Translations under genes and position numbers: made by a program
Notes under the pieces: model-generated
Told to the model about the DNA's origin: nothing
Databases searched by the model: none
What the model saw: the letters and a program-made list of their open reading frames with translations, nothing else
DNA from: Cauispirillum nitrogeniifigens
GTDB lineage: Bacteria > Pseudomonadota > Alphaproteobacteria > Rhodospirillales > Rhodospirillaceae
NCBI RefSeq assembly: GCF_049800675.1
Contig: NZ_JBLOOT010000002.1
Span: forward strand, 372,001 to 436,000
Length of the DNA: 64,000 nucleotides
Reading direction: 5' to 3'
Shown here: positions 26,398-34,437 of the stretch, one piece after another
Position numbering within the stretch: position 1 is the stretch's first letter
Layout of the letters: each line of letters begins with the position of its first letter

Positions 26398-27612
26398 TCA
26401 GTCCCGTCCGGCCGCGGTCAGGGCCTGGGCGAGGTCGGCCACCAGATCCCCGGCCGCCTCCAGGCCGACGGACAGTCGCAGGAAGCCGGGGGTGATGCCC
26501 TGGGCGAGCTTTTCCTCGGGGCTGAGCTTCTGGTGCGTGGTGGTCGCCGGATGGCAGATCAGGCTCTTGGAGTCGCCGACGTTGTTGGAGATGGTGATGA
26601 CGCGCAGCGCGTTCATCAGGGCGAAGGCGCGCGGCTTGCTCCCGCAGTCGATGCCGACGATGGCGCCGCCGGCCTTCATCTGCGCCATGGCCAGCGCATG
26701 CTGCGGGTGGCTCTCCAGGCCGGGATAGAGGACCCGCTCCAGGGTGCCCAGCCCCTCCAGCGCGCGGGCGACGGCCAGCGCGTTGGCGCAGTGGCGTTCC
26801 ATGCGCAGGTCCAGCGTCTCCAGGCCCTTGAGCATGACCCAGGCGTTGAACGGGCTCAGCGCCGGGCCGGTGTGGCGCAGGAACAGGCCCAGTTCGTCCT
26901 CGATGAAGGCGCGGTCGCCCAGCACCGCGCCGCCCAGGCAGCGGCCCTGGCCGTCGATGTGCTTGGTGGCCGAATAGACCACCACATCGGCGCCCAGCGC
27001 CAGCGGGCTTTGCAGGACCGGCGTGGCGAACACGTTGTCGACCACCACGCGCGCCCCGGCGGCGTGGGCCAGGGCGCAGACCGCCGGCAGGTCGATGACC
27101 TCCAGCCCCGGATTGGACGGGGTTTCCAGGAACACCGCCTTGGCCGGCGTCGCCAGGGCGGCCTTCCACGCCTCCAGGTCGGTGCCCTCGACGATGGTCG
27201 GGACGATGCCGTACTTGGGCAGGATCTGGGTGACGATGTGGGCGCAGGAGCCGAACAGCGCGCGCGAGGCGACGATGCGGTCGCCGGCCTGGAGCTGGCA
27301 GGCCAGGGCGGCGAACACGGCGGCCATGCCGCTGGCGGTGGCGCGACAGGCCTCGGCCCCTTCCAGCAGGGCCAGCCGGTCCTCGAACATCTGGACGGTG
27401 GGATTGCGGAAGCGCGAGTAGACGTAGCGTTCCTTGGTGCCGTCGAAGGCGGCCTCGGCCTCCTCGGCGGTGGCGTAGACATAGCCGGAGTTGAGGAACA
27501 CCGCCTCGCCGGTTTCGCAGAACTCCGACCGCAGGGTGCCGCCGTGGATCATGCGCGTGGCGGGCTGCCAGGCGGCGATGTCGGCGGTCTTGGAACGGGA
27601 ATCGATGGTCAT
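26398..27612 (-). CDS. metZ: O-succinylhomoserine sulfhydrylase
   Basis: PLP enzyme forming homocysteine directly from O-succinylhomoserine and sulfide. 404 aa from the ATG at 27612. Typical Cys/Met-metabolism PLP-enzyme motifs: SGYVYATAEEAEAAFDGTKE, YSRFRNPTVQMFE, the PLP-lysine motif VVYSATKHIDGQGR and SLICHPATTTHQKLSPEEKL. An in-frame ATG at 27633 lies on the terminator U-run, so the 27612 ATG, with GGAGCC upstream, is preferred. Preceded by a SAM-II riboswitch, which supports a methionine-pathway role. Confidence 0.93.
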   Translation of the reverse strand: MTIDSRSKTADIAAWQPATRMIHGGTLRSEFCETGEAVFLNSGYVYATAEEAEAAFDGTKERYVYSRFRNPTVQMFEDRLALLEGAEACRATASGMAAVFAALACQLQAGDRIVASRALFGSCAHIVTQILPKYGIVPTIVEGTDLEAWKAALATPAKAVFLETPSNPGLEVIDLPAVCALAHAAGARVVVDNVFATPVLQSPLALGADVVVYSATKHIDGQGRCLGGAVLGDRAFIEDELGLFLRHTGPALSPFNAWVMLKGLETLDLRMERHCANALAVARALEGLGTLERVLYPGLESHPQHALAMAQMKAGGAIVGIDCGSKPRAFALMNALRVITISNNVGDSKSLICHPATTTHQKLSPEEKLAQGITPGFLRLSVGLEAAGDLVADLAQALTAAGRD

Positions 27613-27631
27613 GGCCCTGGCTCCGTCATGC

Positions 27632-27659
27632 AAAAAGCCCTGACCGGCAGGGTCAGGGC
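27632..27659 (-). terminator. metZ: Attenuator terminator in the metZ leader
   Basis: On the minus strand GCCCTGACC, loop CTGCC, GGTCAGGGC is followed by TTTTTG, between the SAM-II aptamer and the metZ start. A perfect 9-bp stem with a U-run in a leader indicates transcriptional attenuation controlled by the riboswitch. Confidence 0.85.
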
Positions 27660-27690
27660 ATCAACGAACCGGATGGCGCGCAAGCCTCGA

Positions 27691-27742
27691 CCTTTTAGCG
27701 GTTTGTTTTACGTGGCCGCAAGCCGGTCGGCAAATCACCACG
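27691..27742 (-). ncRNA. SAM-II riboswitch aptamer (metA motif) in the metZ leader
   Basis: The minus strand reads GTGGTGATTTG, then CCGGCTTGCGGCCACGTAAA, then AACCGCTAAAAGG, matching the conserved SAM-II (metA) pattern: UGAUUU segment, UUGC before a CCACG arm that pairs with the 5' GUGG (P1), and the terminal CGCUAAAAGG used in the pseudoknot. SAM-II elements are found before met genes in alphaproteobacteria and bind S-adenosylmethionine. The attenuator at 27632-27659 follows about 30 bp downstream. Confidence 0.88.
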
Positions 27743-27807
27743 ACGGGGATGTGTTACCGCAGCGGAACCACAGGGTCAAGGGCGGGGGCGGCCGGCTTCC
27801 GGTAGCG

Positions 27808-28227
27808 TCAGGCCTGCCAGGGATCAATCACGCGCAGGCCGGCTGCCCTGAAGGGGGCGACGTCCCGCGTCGCGACCATCATGCCACAGGCCGTGGCGAT
27901 GGCGGCGATGTACCCGTCGGCGGTGCCAATCGCTTGTCCCCGGCGGCGTGCCTGCGCCATCAGGTCCGCGTAGGCCTGCGACGCGGCCAGGTCGAAGGCC
28001 AGCACGCGGCCGGCGAAAAGCGGGAGAAGGCGGGTCTCCAGTGTGTCGTGCAGATCCGCGCGGCGCTTGCCGTCCGGCAGGCTGGCGATTCCGAACCGCA
28101 GCTCGGCGACGGTAATGGCCGAAAGGCAGAGGGTTTCGACAGGCTGGTCGTCGATCCAGGCGATGACTCGGCTGTCGGGCGTCTTGCGCAGCGGCTCCGA
28201 GATCACGTTCGTGTCGACCAGGATCAT
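27808..28227 (-). CDS. PIN-domain ribonuclease toxin (VapC/FitB family)
   Basis: 139 aa. PIN-domain acidic residues all present: Asp5 in MILVDTNVISE, Glu42 in ITVAELRFG, Asp104 in GTADGYIAAIA and Asp122 in ATRDVAPF. This predicts an Mg-dependent endoribonuclease toxin, probably of tRNA or rRNA. The start overlaps the end of the antitoxin gene by 4 bp. FitB-like rather than classical VapC, judged from the partner. Confidence 0.92.
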   Translation of the reverse strand: MILVDTNVISEPLRKTPDSRVIAWIDDQPVETLCLSAITVAELRFGIASLPDGKRRADLHDTLETRLLPLFAGRVLAFDLAASQAYADLMAQARRRGQAIGTADGYIAAIATACGMMVATRDVAPFRAAGLRVIDPWQA

Positions 28228-28475
28228 TCCAGGTCCACCGGCCGGGGAGGGACCTTTTCGCGCTGGCTGAAGGCGGATGCCTCTTCGTCGCTGAGGCCGG
28301 CGCGCTGCCCCGCCTCGGCCAGCAAGGAGCCGAGGCGCACACGGCCTTCAGGGCGCACGGCATCCTCCAGGATCGCGCGCACTTCGGCTTCCGCGCTTCG
28401 GCCATGTTGGGCGGCTCGCACCCGGAGAGCACGGTGTACTTCGTCGGGGAGGTTGCGGACGGTCAGCATTGCCAT
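28224..28475 (-). CDS. Ribbon-helix-helix antitoxin (FitA/VapB family)
   Basis: 83 aa. N-terminal ribbon-helix-helix (AMLTVRNLPDEVHRALRVRA) for operator binding; C-terminal part (SLLAEAGQRAGLSDEEASAF) expected to wrap the toxin. FitA pattern AQHGRSAEAEVRAILEDAV. ATG at 28475 with AAGGAG 8 bases upstream. It forms a two-gene operon with the PIN toxin and should repress its own promoter at the palindrome just upstream. Confidence 0.92.
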   Translation of the reverse strand: MAMLTVRNLPDEVHRALRVRAAQHGRSAEAEVRAILEDAVRPEGRVRLGSLLAEAGQRAGLSDEEASAFSQREKVPPRPVDLE

Positions 28476-28493
28476 GCTTCATACTCCTTGTGC

Positions 28494-28508
28494 GCATGCA
28501 ATGCATGC
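28494..28508 (-). promoter_or_regulatory. Candidate antitoxin operator
   Basis: GCATGCAATGCATGC, two GCATGC palindromes 3 bases apart, forming a near-perfect 15-bp dyad about 20 bp upstream of the antitoxin start. Position and symmetry fit a ribbon-helix-helix operator. Confidence 0.6.
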
Positions 28509-28548
28509 AACATAGGGAAATGAATGCTCCGCTGCAAGGAGCCCCCCC

Positions 28549-30057
28549 TCACTTCCAGATCGGCTTCCCGCTGCCCGGCAGGCCGTAGCTTTCCCACTTG
28601 GCCGAGACGTCGTCGATGACGGACTGGTCCATGCGGATCTTCTCGCCCCACTCGCGGTGGGTTTCGGGCGGCCACTTGTTGGTGGCGTCCATGCCGACCT
28701 TGCCGCCCAGGCCGCTTTCGGGGCTGGCGAAGTCCAGGTAGTCGATGGGCGTGCCCTCGATCACCGTGATGTCGCGCGCCGGGTCCATGCGGGTGGACAC
28801 CGCCCACATGACATCCTTCCAGTCGCGGCAGTCGATGTCGTCGTCCACCACGATGACGAACTTGGTGTACATGAACTGCCGCAGGAACGACCACACGCCC
28901 ATCATCACCCGCTTGGCGTGGCCGGGATAGGCCTTCTTCATCGACACAACAGCGATGCGGTAGGAGCAGCCCTCCGGCGGCAGCCAGAAGTCGACGATCT
29001 CGGGGAACTGCTGGGTCAGCAGGGGAATGAACACCTCGTTCAACCCTTCTCCCAACACGCTGGGTTCATCCGGCGGGCGGCCGGTGAAGGTCGACAGGTA
29101 GATGGGCTTGCGCCGCATGGTCATGGCCGAGACGCGGAACACCGGGAACGGCTCGACGCTGTTGTAGTAGCCGGTGTGGTCGCCATACGGCCCCTCGTCG
29201 CCGAACTCGTCGAGCATGACGTGGCCCTCCAGGACGATCTCCGCCTGCGCGGGCACCTTCAGGGGCACCGTCTTGCAGTCGACCAGCTCCACCTTCTTGC
29301 CGCGCAGCAGGCCGGCGAACTGGTATTCGCTCAGGGTGTCGGGCACCGGGGTGACGGCGGCCAGGATGGTGCCGGGGTCGGCGCCCAGGACCACGGCGGC
29401 GGGCATGGCGGTGCCCTTGTCCTTGCCCCAGCGGCGGTAGTGCTGCGCCCCGCCGCGATGCTTCAGCCAGCGCATCAGGGTGGTGTTGCGGCCCGTGACC
29501 TGCATGCGGTAGATGCCCAGGTTGAAGGCGTCCTCCTTGCCCGTGCCCGGCCCCTTGGTCACCACCAGCGGCCAGGTGATCAGCGGCGCCGGCTCGCCGG
29601 GCCAGCAGGACTGGACGGGCAGCAGCGACAGGTCGACGTCGTCGCCCTTGAGCACCACCTCCTGGCACGGCGCGGTGCCGATGGTCTTGGGCTTCATCGC
29701 CATGACGGTCTTGAGCAGCGGCAGCATCTCCCACGCCTCGCGGAAGCCGCCGGGCGGTTCGGGCTGCTTGAGGAAGGCCAGCGTCTCGCCGACGGCGCGC
29801 AGCTCGTGCGGCTCGCGGTCCATGCCCCAGGCGACCCGCTCGACCGTGCCGAACAGGTTGACCAGCACCGGCATGTCGTAGCGCGTGCCGTCAGGGCGCA
29901 CGACGTTCTCGAACAGCACCGCCGGGCCGCCCTCGGCCAGCAGGCGGGTCTGGATCTCGGTCATCTCCAGGACCGGGGAAACCGGCGCGGTGACGCGCAC
30001 CAGGCGCCCCTTGCTCTCCAGGTGGTCGATGAAGCCGCGCAGGCTGGCGTAGGGCAT
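28549..30057 (-). CDS. ubiD: UbiD family decarboxylase (4-hydroxy-3-polyprenylbenzoate decarboxylase)
   Basis: Prenylated-FMN-dependent decarboxylase of ubiquinone synthesis. 502 aa from the ATG at 30057 with AAGGAGGAACGCCC upstream. Family segments visible: PVLVNLFGTVERVAWGMD, NLGIYRMQVTGRNTTLMRW, GGAQHYRRW, LEGHVMLDEFGDEGPYGDHT with the Glu-rich catalytic region, and MDPARDITVIEGTPIDYLDF. Full length. The partner UbiX (prenyl-FMN synthase) is not in this window. Some UbiD paralogues act on other aromatic acids, but the length and motifs fit the ubiquinone enzyme. Confidence 0.93.
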   Translation of the reverse strand: MPYASLRGFIDHLESKGRLVRVTAPVSPVLEMTEIQTRLLAEGGPAVLFENVVRPDGTRYDMPVLVNLFGTVERVAWGMDREPHELRAVGETLAFLKQPEPPGGFREAWEMLPLLKTVMAMKPKTIGTAPCQEVVLKGDDVDLSLLPVQSCWPGEPAPLITWPLVVTKGPGTGKEDAFNLGIYRMQVTGRNTTLMRWLKHRGGAQHYRRWGKDKGTAMPAAVVLGADPGTILAAVTPVPDTLSEYQFAGLLRGKKVELVDCKTVPLKVPAQAEIVLEGHVMLDEFGDEGPYGDHTGYYNSVEPFPVFRVSAMTMRRKPIYLSTFTGRPPDEPSVLGEGLNEVFIPLLTQQFPEIVDFWLPPEGCSYRIAVVSMKKAYPGHAKRVMMGVWSFLRQFMYTKFVIVVDDDIDCRDWKDVMWAVSTRMDPARDITVIEGTPIDYLDFASPESGLGGKVGMDATNKWPPETHREWGEKIRMDQSVIDDVSAKWESYGLPGSGKPIWK

Positions 30058-30206
30058 GGGCGTTCCTCCTTGGGCCTGCACGGCTGTTAGTCTGATCGGA
30101 CAAGTCCCGTCAAGCGGGCCGTGCATGGGCCGGATTTCCGAGTATGTTTGCCTGCGGCCGACTGGTAGTATGGCCGAGGATATTTCGGAGTAGGGCCGAG
30201 GGGATC

Positions 30207-31967
30207 ATGGCGGCTTCCAACGAACCGGCGTCGGAGCGGCGGCACCGTGGCCGGCGCGCCGACGACACTGGCGCGGCGCACCTCCACAAGCTCATCGAAC
30301 TGGGCATCGCCCTGTCGGCGGAGCGCAACCACGACCGCCTGACCGAGCGCATCCTGCTGGAAGCCAAGTCGCTGACCAACGCCGACGGCGGCACCCTCTA
30401 TCTGGTGGGCGAGGACCGCCGCACCCTGCACTTCAAGATCCTGCGCAACGACACCCTGAACACGGCGATGGGTGGCACCACCGGGGTCGTCATCCCGTTC
30501 CCGCCGCTGGCCCTGTACAATGCCGAGACGGGCGCGCCCAATCACAACAACGTCGCCACCCACGTCGCGCTGTCGGGCGAGAGCATCAACATCGCCGACG
30601 CTTACGAGGCCGCGGGCTTCGACTTCTCCGGCACCAAGAAGTTCGACGCCGGCACCGGCTACCGCTCCAAGTCGTTCCTGACCATCCCGCTGAAGAACTA
30701 CACCGGCGAGGTCATCGGCGTCCTGCAATTGATCAATGCCCAGGACGACGACGGCACGGTCATCGCCTTCAGCGCCGCCATGCAGCCGCTGGTCGAGGCA
30801 CTGGCCTCCCAGGCCGCCGTCGCCATCGACAACCAGCAGCTCATCCACGCCCAGCGGGTGTTGATGGAGGCCATCGTCGAAGTGCTCGCCGGGGCCATCG
30901 ACGCCAAGTCGCCCTACACCGGCGGCCACTGCCAGCGCGTCCCGGAACTGGCGATGATGCTGGCCCGCGCGGCGTCCAACAGCAACGAGGGGCCGTTCGC
31001 CGACTACACCCTGTCCGAGGAAGACGCCTACGAGCTGCGCCTGGGCGCCCTGCTGCACGACTGCGGCAAGGTCACGACGCCCGAGTACGTGGTCGACAAG
31101 GCGACCAAGCTGGAAACCATCTACGACCGCATCCACGAGGTCCGCACCCGCTTCGAGGTGCTGCGCCGCGATGCCGAGATCGCCATGCTCAAGGCCAAGC
31201 TGGACGGCGCCGACCCGGCCGAGGCCGAGGCCGCGTTCAATGCCCGCTGCGCCGAACTGGAGGCGGACTTCGCCTTCGTCGCCGAGTGCAACATCGGCGG
31301 CGAGTTCATGGCCCCCGACAAGATCGCGCGCATCAAGGCCATCGCCGAACAGACCTGGACGCGACACTTCGACCGCACCCTCGGCCTGTCGTGGGAGGAG
31401 GCCAACCGCCTCAAGGACGACCCGCCGCCGCCGGCCCCGGCGACCGAACACCTGCTGGCCGACCGCCTCGACCACAAGGTCGGCGTCTACGAGCGCGGCG
31501 AGATCCTCAACCTGTGCATCCAGCGCGGCACCCTGACCGATGCCGAACGCAAGGTCATCAACGACCACATCGTGCTGACCCAGCAGATGCTCGAACGCCT
31601 GCCGTTCCCCAAGCAGCTCAAGCGCATCCCGGCGATTGCCGGCAACCACCACGAAAAGATCAACGGCACCGGCTATCCGCGCGGCCTGACCGGCGAGCAG
31701 ATGGGCATCTCGGAAAAGATCATGGCCATCGCCGACGTGTTCGAGGCCCTGTCCGCCGCCGACCGTCCCTACAAGACCCCCAAGAAGGTCAGCGAGTGCG
31801 TGAAGATCCTGTCCTTCATGAAAAAGGACGCCCACGTCGACCCCGACCTGTTCGAGCTGTTCCTGACCTCGGGCGTCTACCGCGACTACGCGCAAGCCTG
31901 CCTGCGGCCGGACCAGATCGACGAGGTGGACATCACCCCCTACCTCAGCGCCAGGGCGGCGGAGTAG
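30207..31967 (+). CDS. GAF domain / HD-GYP domain phosphodiesterase with long insertion
   Basis: 586 aa from the ATG at 30207. The N-terminal GAF domain (about 25-200) covers ILLEAKSLTNADGGTLYLV to IGVLQLINAQDDDG. The HD-GYP domain starts near AGAIDAKSPYTGGHCQRVPE; His-Asp at about 284 in LHDCGKVTTPEYV and NHHEKINGTGYPRGL at about 480-494. Such domains hydrolyse cyclic-di-GMP. Between HD and GYP there are about 200 residues rather than the usual about 65, owing to an insertion around residues 305-440, and the usual DG of HHExxDGxGYP is NG. Monocistronic and divergent from ubiD. Confidence 0.9.
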   Translation: MAASNEPASERRHRGRRADDTGAAHLHKLIELGIALSAERNHDRLTERILLEAKSLTNADGGTLYLVGEDRRTLHFKILRNDTLNTAMGGTTGVVIPFPPLALYNAETGAPNHNNVATHVALSGESINIADAYEAAGFDFSGTKKFDAGTGYRSKSFLTIPLKNYTGEVIGVLQLINAQDDDGTVIAFSAAMQPLVEALASQAAVAIDNQQLIHAQRVLMEAIVEVLAGAIDAKSPYTGGHCQRVPELAMMLARAASNSNEGPFADYTLSEEDAYELRLGALLHDCGKVTTPEYVVDKATKLETIYDRIHEVRTRFEVLRRDAEIAMLKAKLDGADPAEAEAAFNARCAELEADFAFVAECNIGGEFMAPDKIARIKAIAEQTWTRHFDRTLGLSWEEANRLKDDPPPPAPATEHLLADRLDHKVGVYERGEILNLCIQRGTLTDAERKVINDHIVLTQQMLERLPFPKQLKRIPAIAGNHHEKINGTGYPRGLTGEQMGISEKIMAIADVFEALSAADRPYKTPKKVSECVKILSFMKKDAHVDPDLFELFLTSGVYRDYAQACLRPDQIDEVDITPYLSARAAE

Positions 31968-31987
31968 GGGCGGGGGTAAACACCCCC

Positions 31988-32533
31988 TCACCGCATCTCC
32001 AGGCCCTCGGCGAAGGCCAGGGCGTGGTCGAGGAAGGCGGAGTCTGGGGTGGCGTCGTTCGACGGGCGGCACAGCACGCCGACGGCCAGGGCGGCGCGGC
32101 CCAGGGCGGCGCGCGGGCCCATGGCGCGGCGGAAGCTCAGGCAGGGCTGGCCGCCGACCACCACCGGCGCATAGCTGACGGCGCCGCGTCGGCGCGGTTC
32201 CAGAACGTGCGCCGGCACCGCCGCCGTGCCGACGCTGACGCCCAGGAACAGGGCGCGGTAGGACGGTCCTTCGACATCGTTCAGGAAATAGGACCCGCCG
32301 TCGACGCGCTCGACCTCGACGAAGCCGGCGGGGAAGCGGTAACGCTCCTCCAGCCGTCCGGGCATGGTCGCCACCTCGGCGCCGCTCGGACGCAGGGCCG
32401 CCAGCGGCGCGGGCGGCAGGGCGACGACTCCTTCTCCGGGCGTCAGACGCTCGGCATAGGGGTCGCTTCGCAGGGTGTCCGCACAGCCCGCCACCGCGAG
32501 CACCGCAACCATCACCGCGCCAAAACGCCACAT
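31988..32533 (-). CDS. Putative lipoprotein of unknown function
   Basis: 181 aa from the ATG at 32533 with GGGAG upstream. The N-terminus MWRFGAVMVAVLAVAGCADT is a lipoprotein signal with lipobox LAVAGC. The mature part has no motif I recognise (EVERVDGGSYFLNDVEGPSY; later APVVVGGQPCLSFRRAMG). It converges on the HD-GYP gene and probably sits in the outer or inner membrane facing the periplasm. Confidence 0.75.
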   Translation of the reverse strand: MWRFGAVMVAVLAVAGCADTLRSDPYAERLTPGEGVVALPPAPLAALRPSGAEVATMPGRLEERYRFPAGFVEVERVDGGSYFLNDVEGPSYRALFLGVSVGTAAVPAHVLEPRRRGAVSYAPVVVGGQPCLSFRRAMGPRAALGRAALAVGVLCRPSNDATPDSAFLDHALAFAEGLEMR

Positions 32534-32620
32534 CGTCCGTCTCCCACAGATTGACCTGGGGGCAGGGTAGGACGACGCGACGGCGTTGGCAGCGACGGGC
32601 GTCACAGCCCGCCGCCCGAC

Positions 32621-32710
32621 CCGCCGGCCGGCAAGCCCGCGCGGCGCATGAGCGTCACCGCCTCGGCATGAAACGGCACGGAGGGTCGTTTCATAAGCCG
32701 GGCGGTATCA
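32621..32710 (-). repeat. ~90-bp dispersed palindromic repeat, copy A
   Basis: Read on the minus strand it starts with TGATACCGCCCGGC, the TGA being the stop codon of the DUF1150 gene, and matches 56288-56377 on the plus strand with 3 mismatches in about 89. It contains a hairpin ATGAAACG...CGTTTCAT and ends in GGGCTTGCCGGCCGGCGG. It may act as a terminator for the DUF1150/hsp20 transcript. Confidence 0.9.
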
Positions 32711-32932
32711 GTGGACGCTCGCCGGCTCCATCTCGTGCTGAATGATGGCGGCGAAGGCGAGGTCGCGGCTGGGTGCCTGGCCAATTTCCTGGCCGGCGGC
32801 GTTGTGGATGGTCCAGTGGGTCTGGCCGTCGCCCTCGGCGGGGCGGACGTAGGCGACGTCTTCGACGCCCAGGGCCAGCAGTTCCTGACTGGTGGGAATG
32901 GCGGCGGGACCGCCGCGATGCAGGACGTTCAT
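32708..32932 (-). CDS. DUF1150 family small protein
   Basis: 74 aa. Recognised from ELLALGVEDVAYVRPAEGDG and HWTIHNAAGQEIGQAPSRDL, the DUF1150 pattern found next to Hsp20 genes in alphaproteobacteria. Function unknown; probably linked to heat-shock protein homeostasis by context. It follows hsp20 by 33 bp on the same strand. Confidence 0.85.
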   Translation of the reverse strand: MNVLHRGGPAAIPTSQELLALGVEDVAYVRPAEGDGQTHWTIHNAAGQEIGQAPSRDLAFAAIIQHEMEPASVH

Positions 32933-32965
32933 GATGCTACCCCCCTCTGGGATCGGCGGCGGTGC

Positions 32966-33451
32966 TCAGCGACGATCCTGGCGGTCGTCGGGCGAAACGT
33001 CGATGGTGGTGCCGGCCTCGGTCTTGGCCTTGGCGGTGCGGCCGGTCTGGATGTGGATCTCGCGCACCACCGGCTCGGGCATGGGGCGCTCCAGTTCGAT
33101 GTGGAGCAGGCCGTTGTCCAGGCGGGCGCCCATCACCTCAATGCCCTCGGCCAGGACGAAGCTGCGCTGGAACTGGCGCGAGGCGATGCCGCGGTGCAGG
33201 AACACCCGCTCGGCGTCGTCGGGGCGGTGGCGGCCGCGGATGACGAGCTGGTTGTCCTCGGTGGTGACCGCCAGGTCTTCCTCGGAGAAACCGGCGACGG
33301 CCAGGGTGATGCGCAGGCGGTTTTCGCCGATCTGCTCGATGTTGTAGGGCGGATAGCCCTCCGCAGAACTTTTGGCGACGCGGTCGAGAACCCGCTCGAA
33401 ATGATCGAAGCCCAGCAGCAGCGGGCTGTTGAACATGGACACTCTGGTCAC
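32966..33451 (-). CDS. Small heat-shock protein (Hsp20/IbpA family)
   Basis: 161 aa. ATP-independent holdase. The N-terminus MFNSPLLLGFDHFERVLDRV is the IbpA/HspA type, then YPPYNIEQIGENRLRITLAV and the alpha-crystallin domain to about residue 130 (GIASRQFQRSFVLAEGIEV, LLHIELERPMPE). A GTG at 33451 is chosen because AAGGAGG lies 7 bases upstream; the alternative ATG at 33436 is less well placed. A CCCCATTC hexamer-like motif upstream resembles a sigma-32 -10 box but has no good -35. Confidence 0.9.
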   Translation of the reverse strand: MTRVSMFNSPLLLGFDHFERVLDRVAKSSAEGYPPYNIEQIGENRLRITLAVAGFSEEDLAVTTEDNQLVIRGRHRPDDAERVFLHRGIASRQFQRSFVLAEGIEVMGARLDNGLLHIELERPMPEPVVREIHIQTGRTAKAKTEAGTTIDVSPDDRQDRR

Positions 33452-33633
33452 AGGAACACCTCCTTGAGAGCGTATCCGCTGCGGAATGGGGGCCCGCTGA
33501 CGCGGCGCCCCGGCGAAGTCCCCGTCCCGAATCGTTCCGGCGGCGGCGGACCCCCTGAATTTCGTGCCGTTCCGGCGTTCCGTCAAGGTGCACCCGTGAC
33601 AGCGGCGGACGCCCCTGGCACAGTCGTCCCGCC

Positions 33634-34437
33634 ATGACCCAGCCGGACGAGCCCCGCCACCGCCCCGCCGCGCCCGCCTCGCCGTCCTTCGCGGCGGAGC
33701 TGGGGCGCGTGCTGTTCCCCGGCGAGACGGCGCTGGACCCGGCAACCCTGGCCCACATTGCCGCAACCTACGACGAAACCCTGCGCCGGGCCGGGCCGAC
33801 CCCCAACAGCGTGCTGTGGCACGACCGGCCGAGCCAGGTGGTGCGTTTCCGCAAGCTGCTCAAGGTTCTGGGGCCGGACGCGCGGACTCGCGGTCTGGTG
33901 ATCAACGATCTGGGCTGCGGCTACGGGGCGTTGTTCGCCTACCTGCGGCGCAAGCGCGTGCTGCGGGGCGGGCGGTACTTCGGTTATGACCTGTCGCCGG
34001 ATATGGTCGCCGCCGCCGCCCGCCTGCACCGCCGCGATCCCCGCGCCACCTTCGTCCATGCCAGCGAGGCGACCGAGGAGGCCGACTTCTCCTTCGCCTC
34101 GGGCACCTACGGGCTGATGCTCGACGCCAACCGCCCGGCGTGGGAGGCGTGGGTGCGCGACAGCCTGCGGCGGCTGGCCGCCAAGTCGCGGCGCGGGCTG
34201 GCCTTCAACATGCTGGACGCGCGCGGCCCTGACGACCGGCACTCCCTGTACTACGCCGATCCCGCCGCGACGCTGGCTTTCTGCCGCGAGGAGCTGGGGG
34301 CGCGGGCGCGTATCATCGACACCTACACGCCCTACGACTTCACCATCCTGTGCCGTTTCGACGGCGTCGAGCTGACGGCCGGCCGGGCGGCGCCGCGCCG
34401 CATCACGTGGTGGAACAGGTGGCTGCCGTTCCTCTGA
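33634..34437 (+). CDS. Class I SAM-dependent methyltransferase
   Basis: 267 aa. SAM-binding motif I VINDLGCGYGALFAYLRR (about residues 90-107), acidic motif II YFGYDLSPDMVAAA, then FSFASGTYGLMLD. Substrate unknown; small-molecule methyltransferases of this type are common. The N-terminal about 50 residues are variable. Its 3' end overlaps the convergent sufE by 35 bp. Confidence 0.85.
   Translation: MTQPDEPRHRPAAPASPSFAAELGRVLFPGETALDPATLAHIAATYDETLRRAGPTPNSVLWHDRPSQVVRFRKLLKVLGPDARTRGLVINDLGCGYGALFAYLRRKRVLRGGRYFGYDLSPDMVAAAARLHRRDPRATFVHASEATEEADFSFASGTYGLMLDANRPAWEAWVRDSLRRLAAKSRRGLAFNMLDARGPDDRHSLYYADPAATLAFCREELGARARIIDTYTPYDFTILCRFDGVELTAGRAAPRRITWWNRWLPFL

Noticed and set aside
33452..33540. 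Sigma-32 (heat-shock) promoter before hsp20
   Set aside because: A CCCCATTC box is present on the minus strand, but no CTTGA(A)-type -35 element at the right distance was seen.
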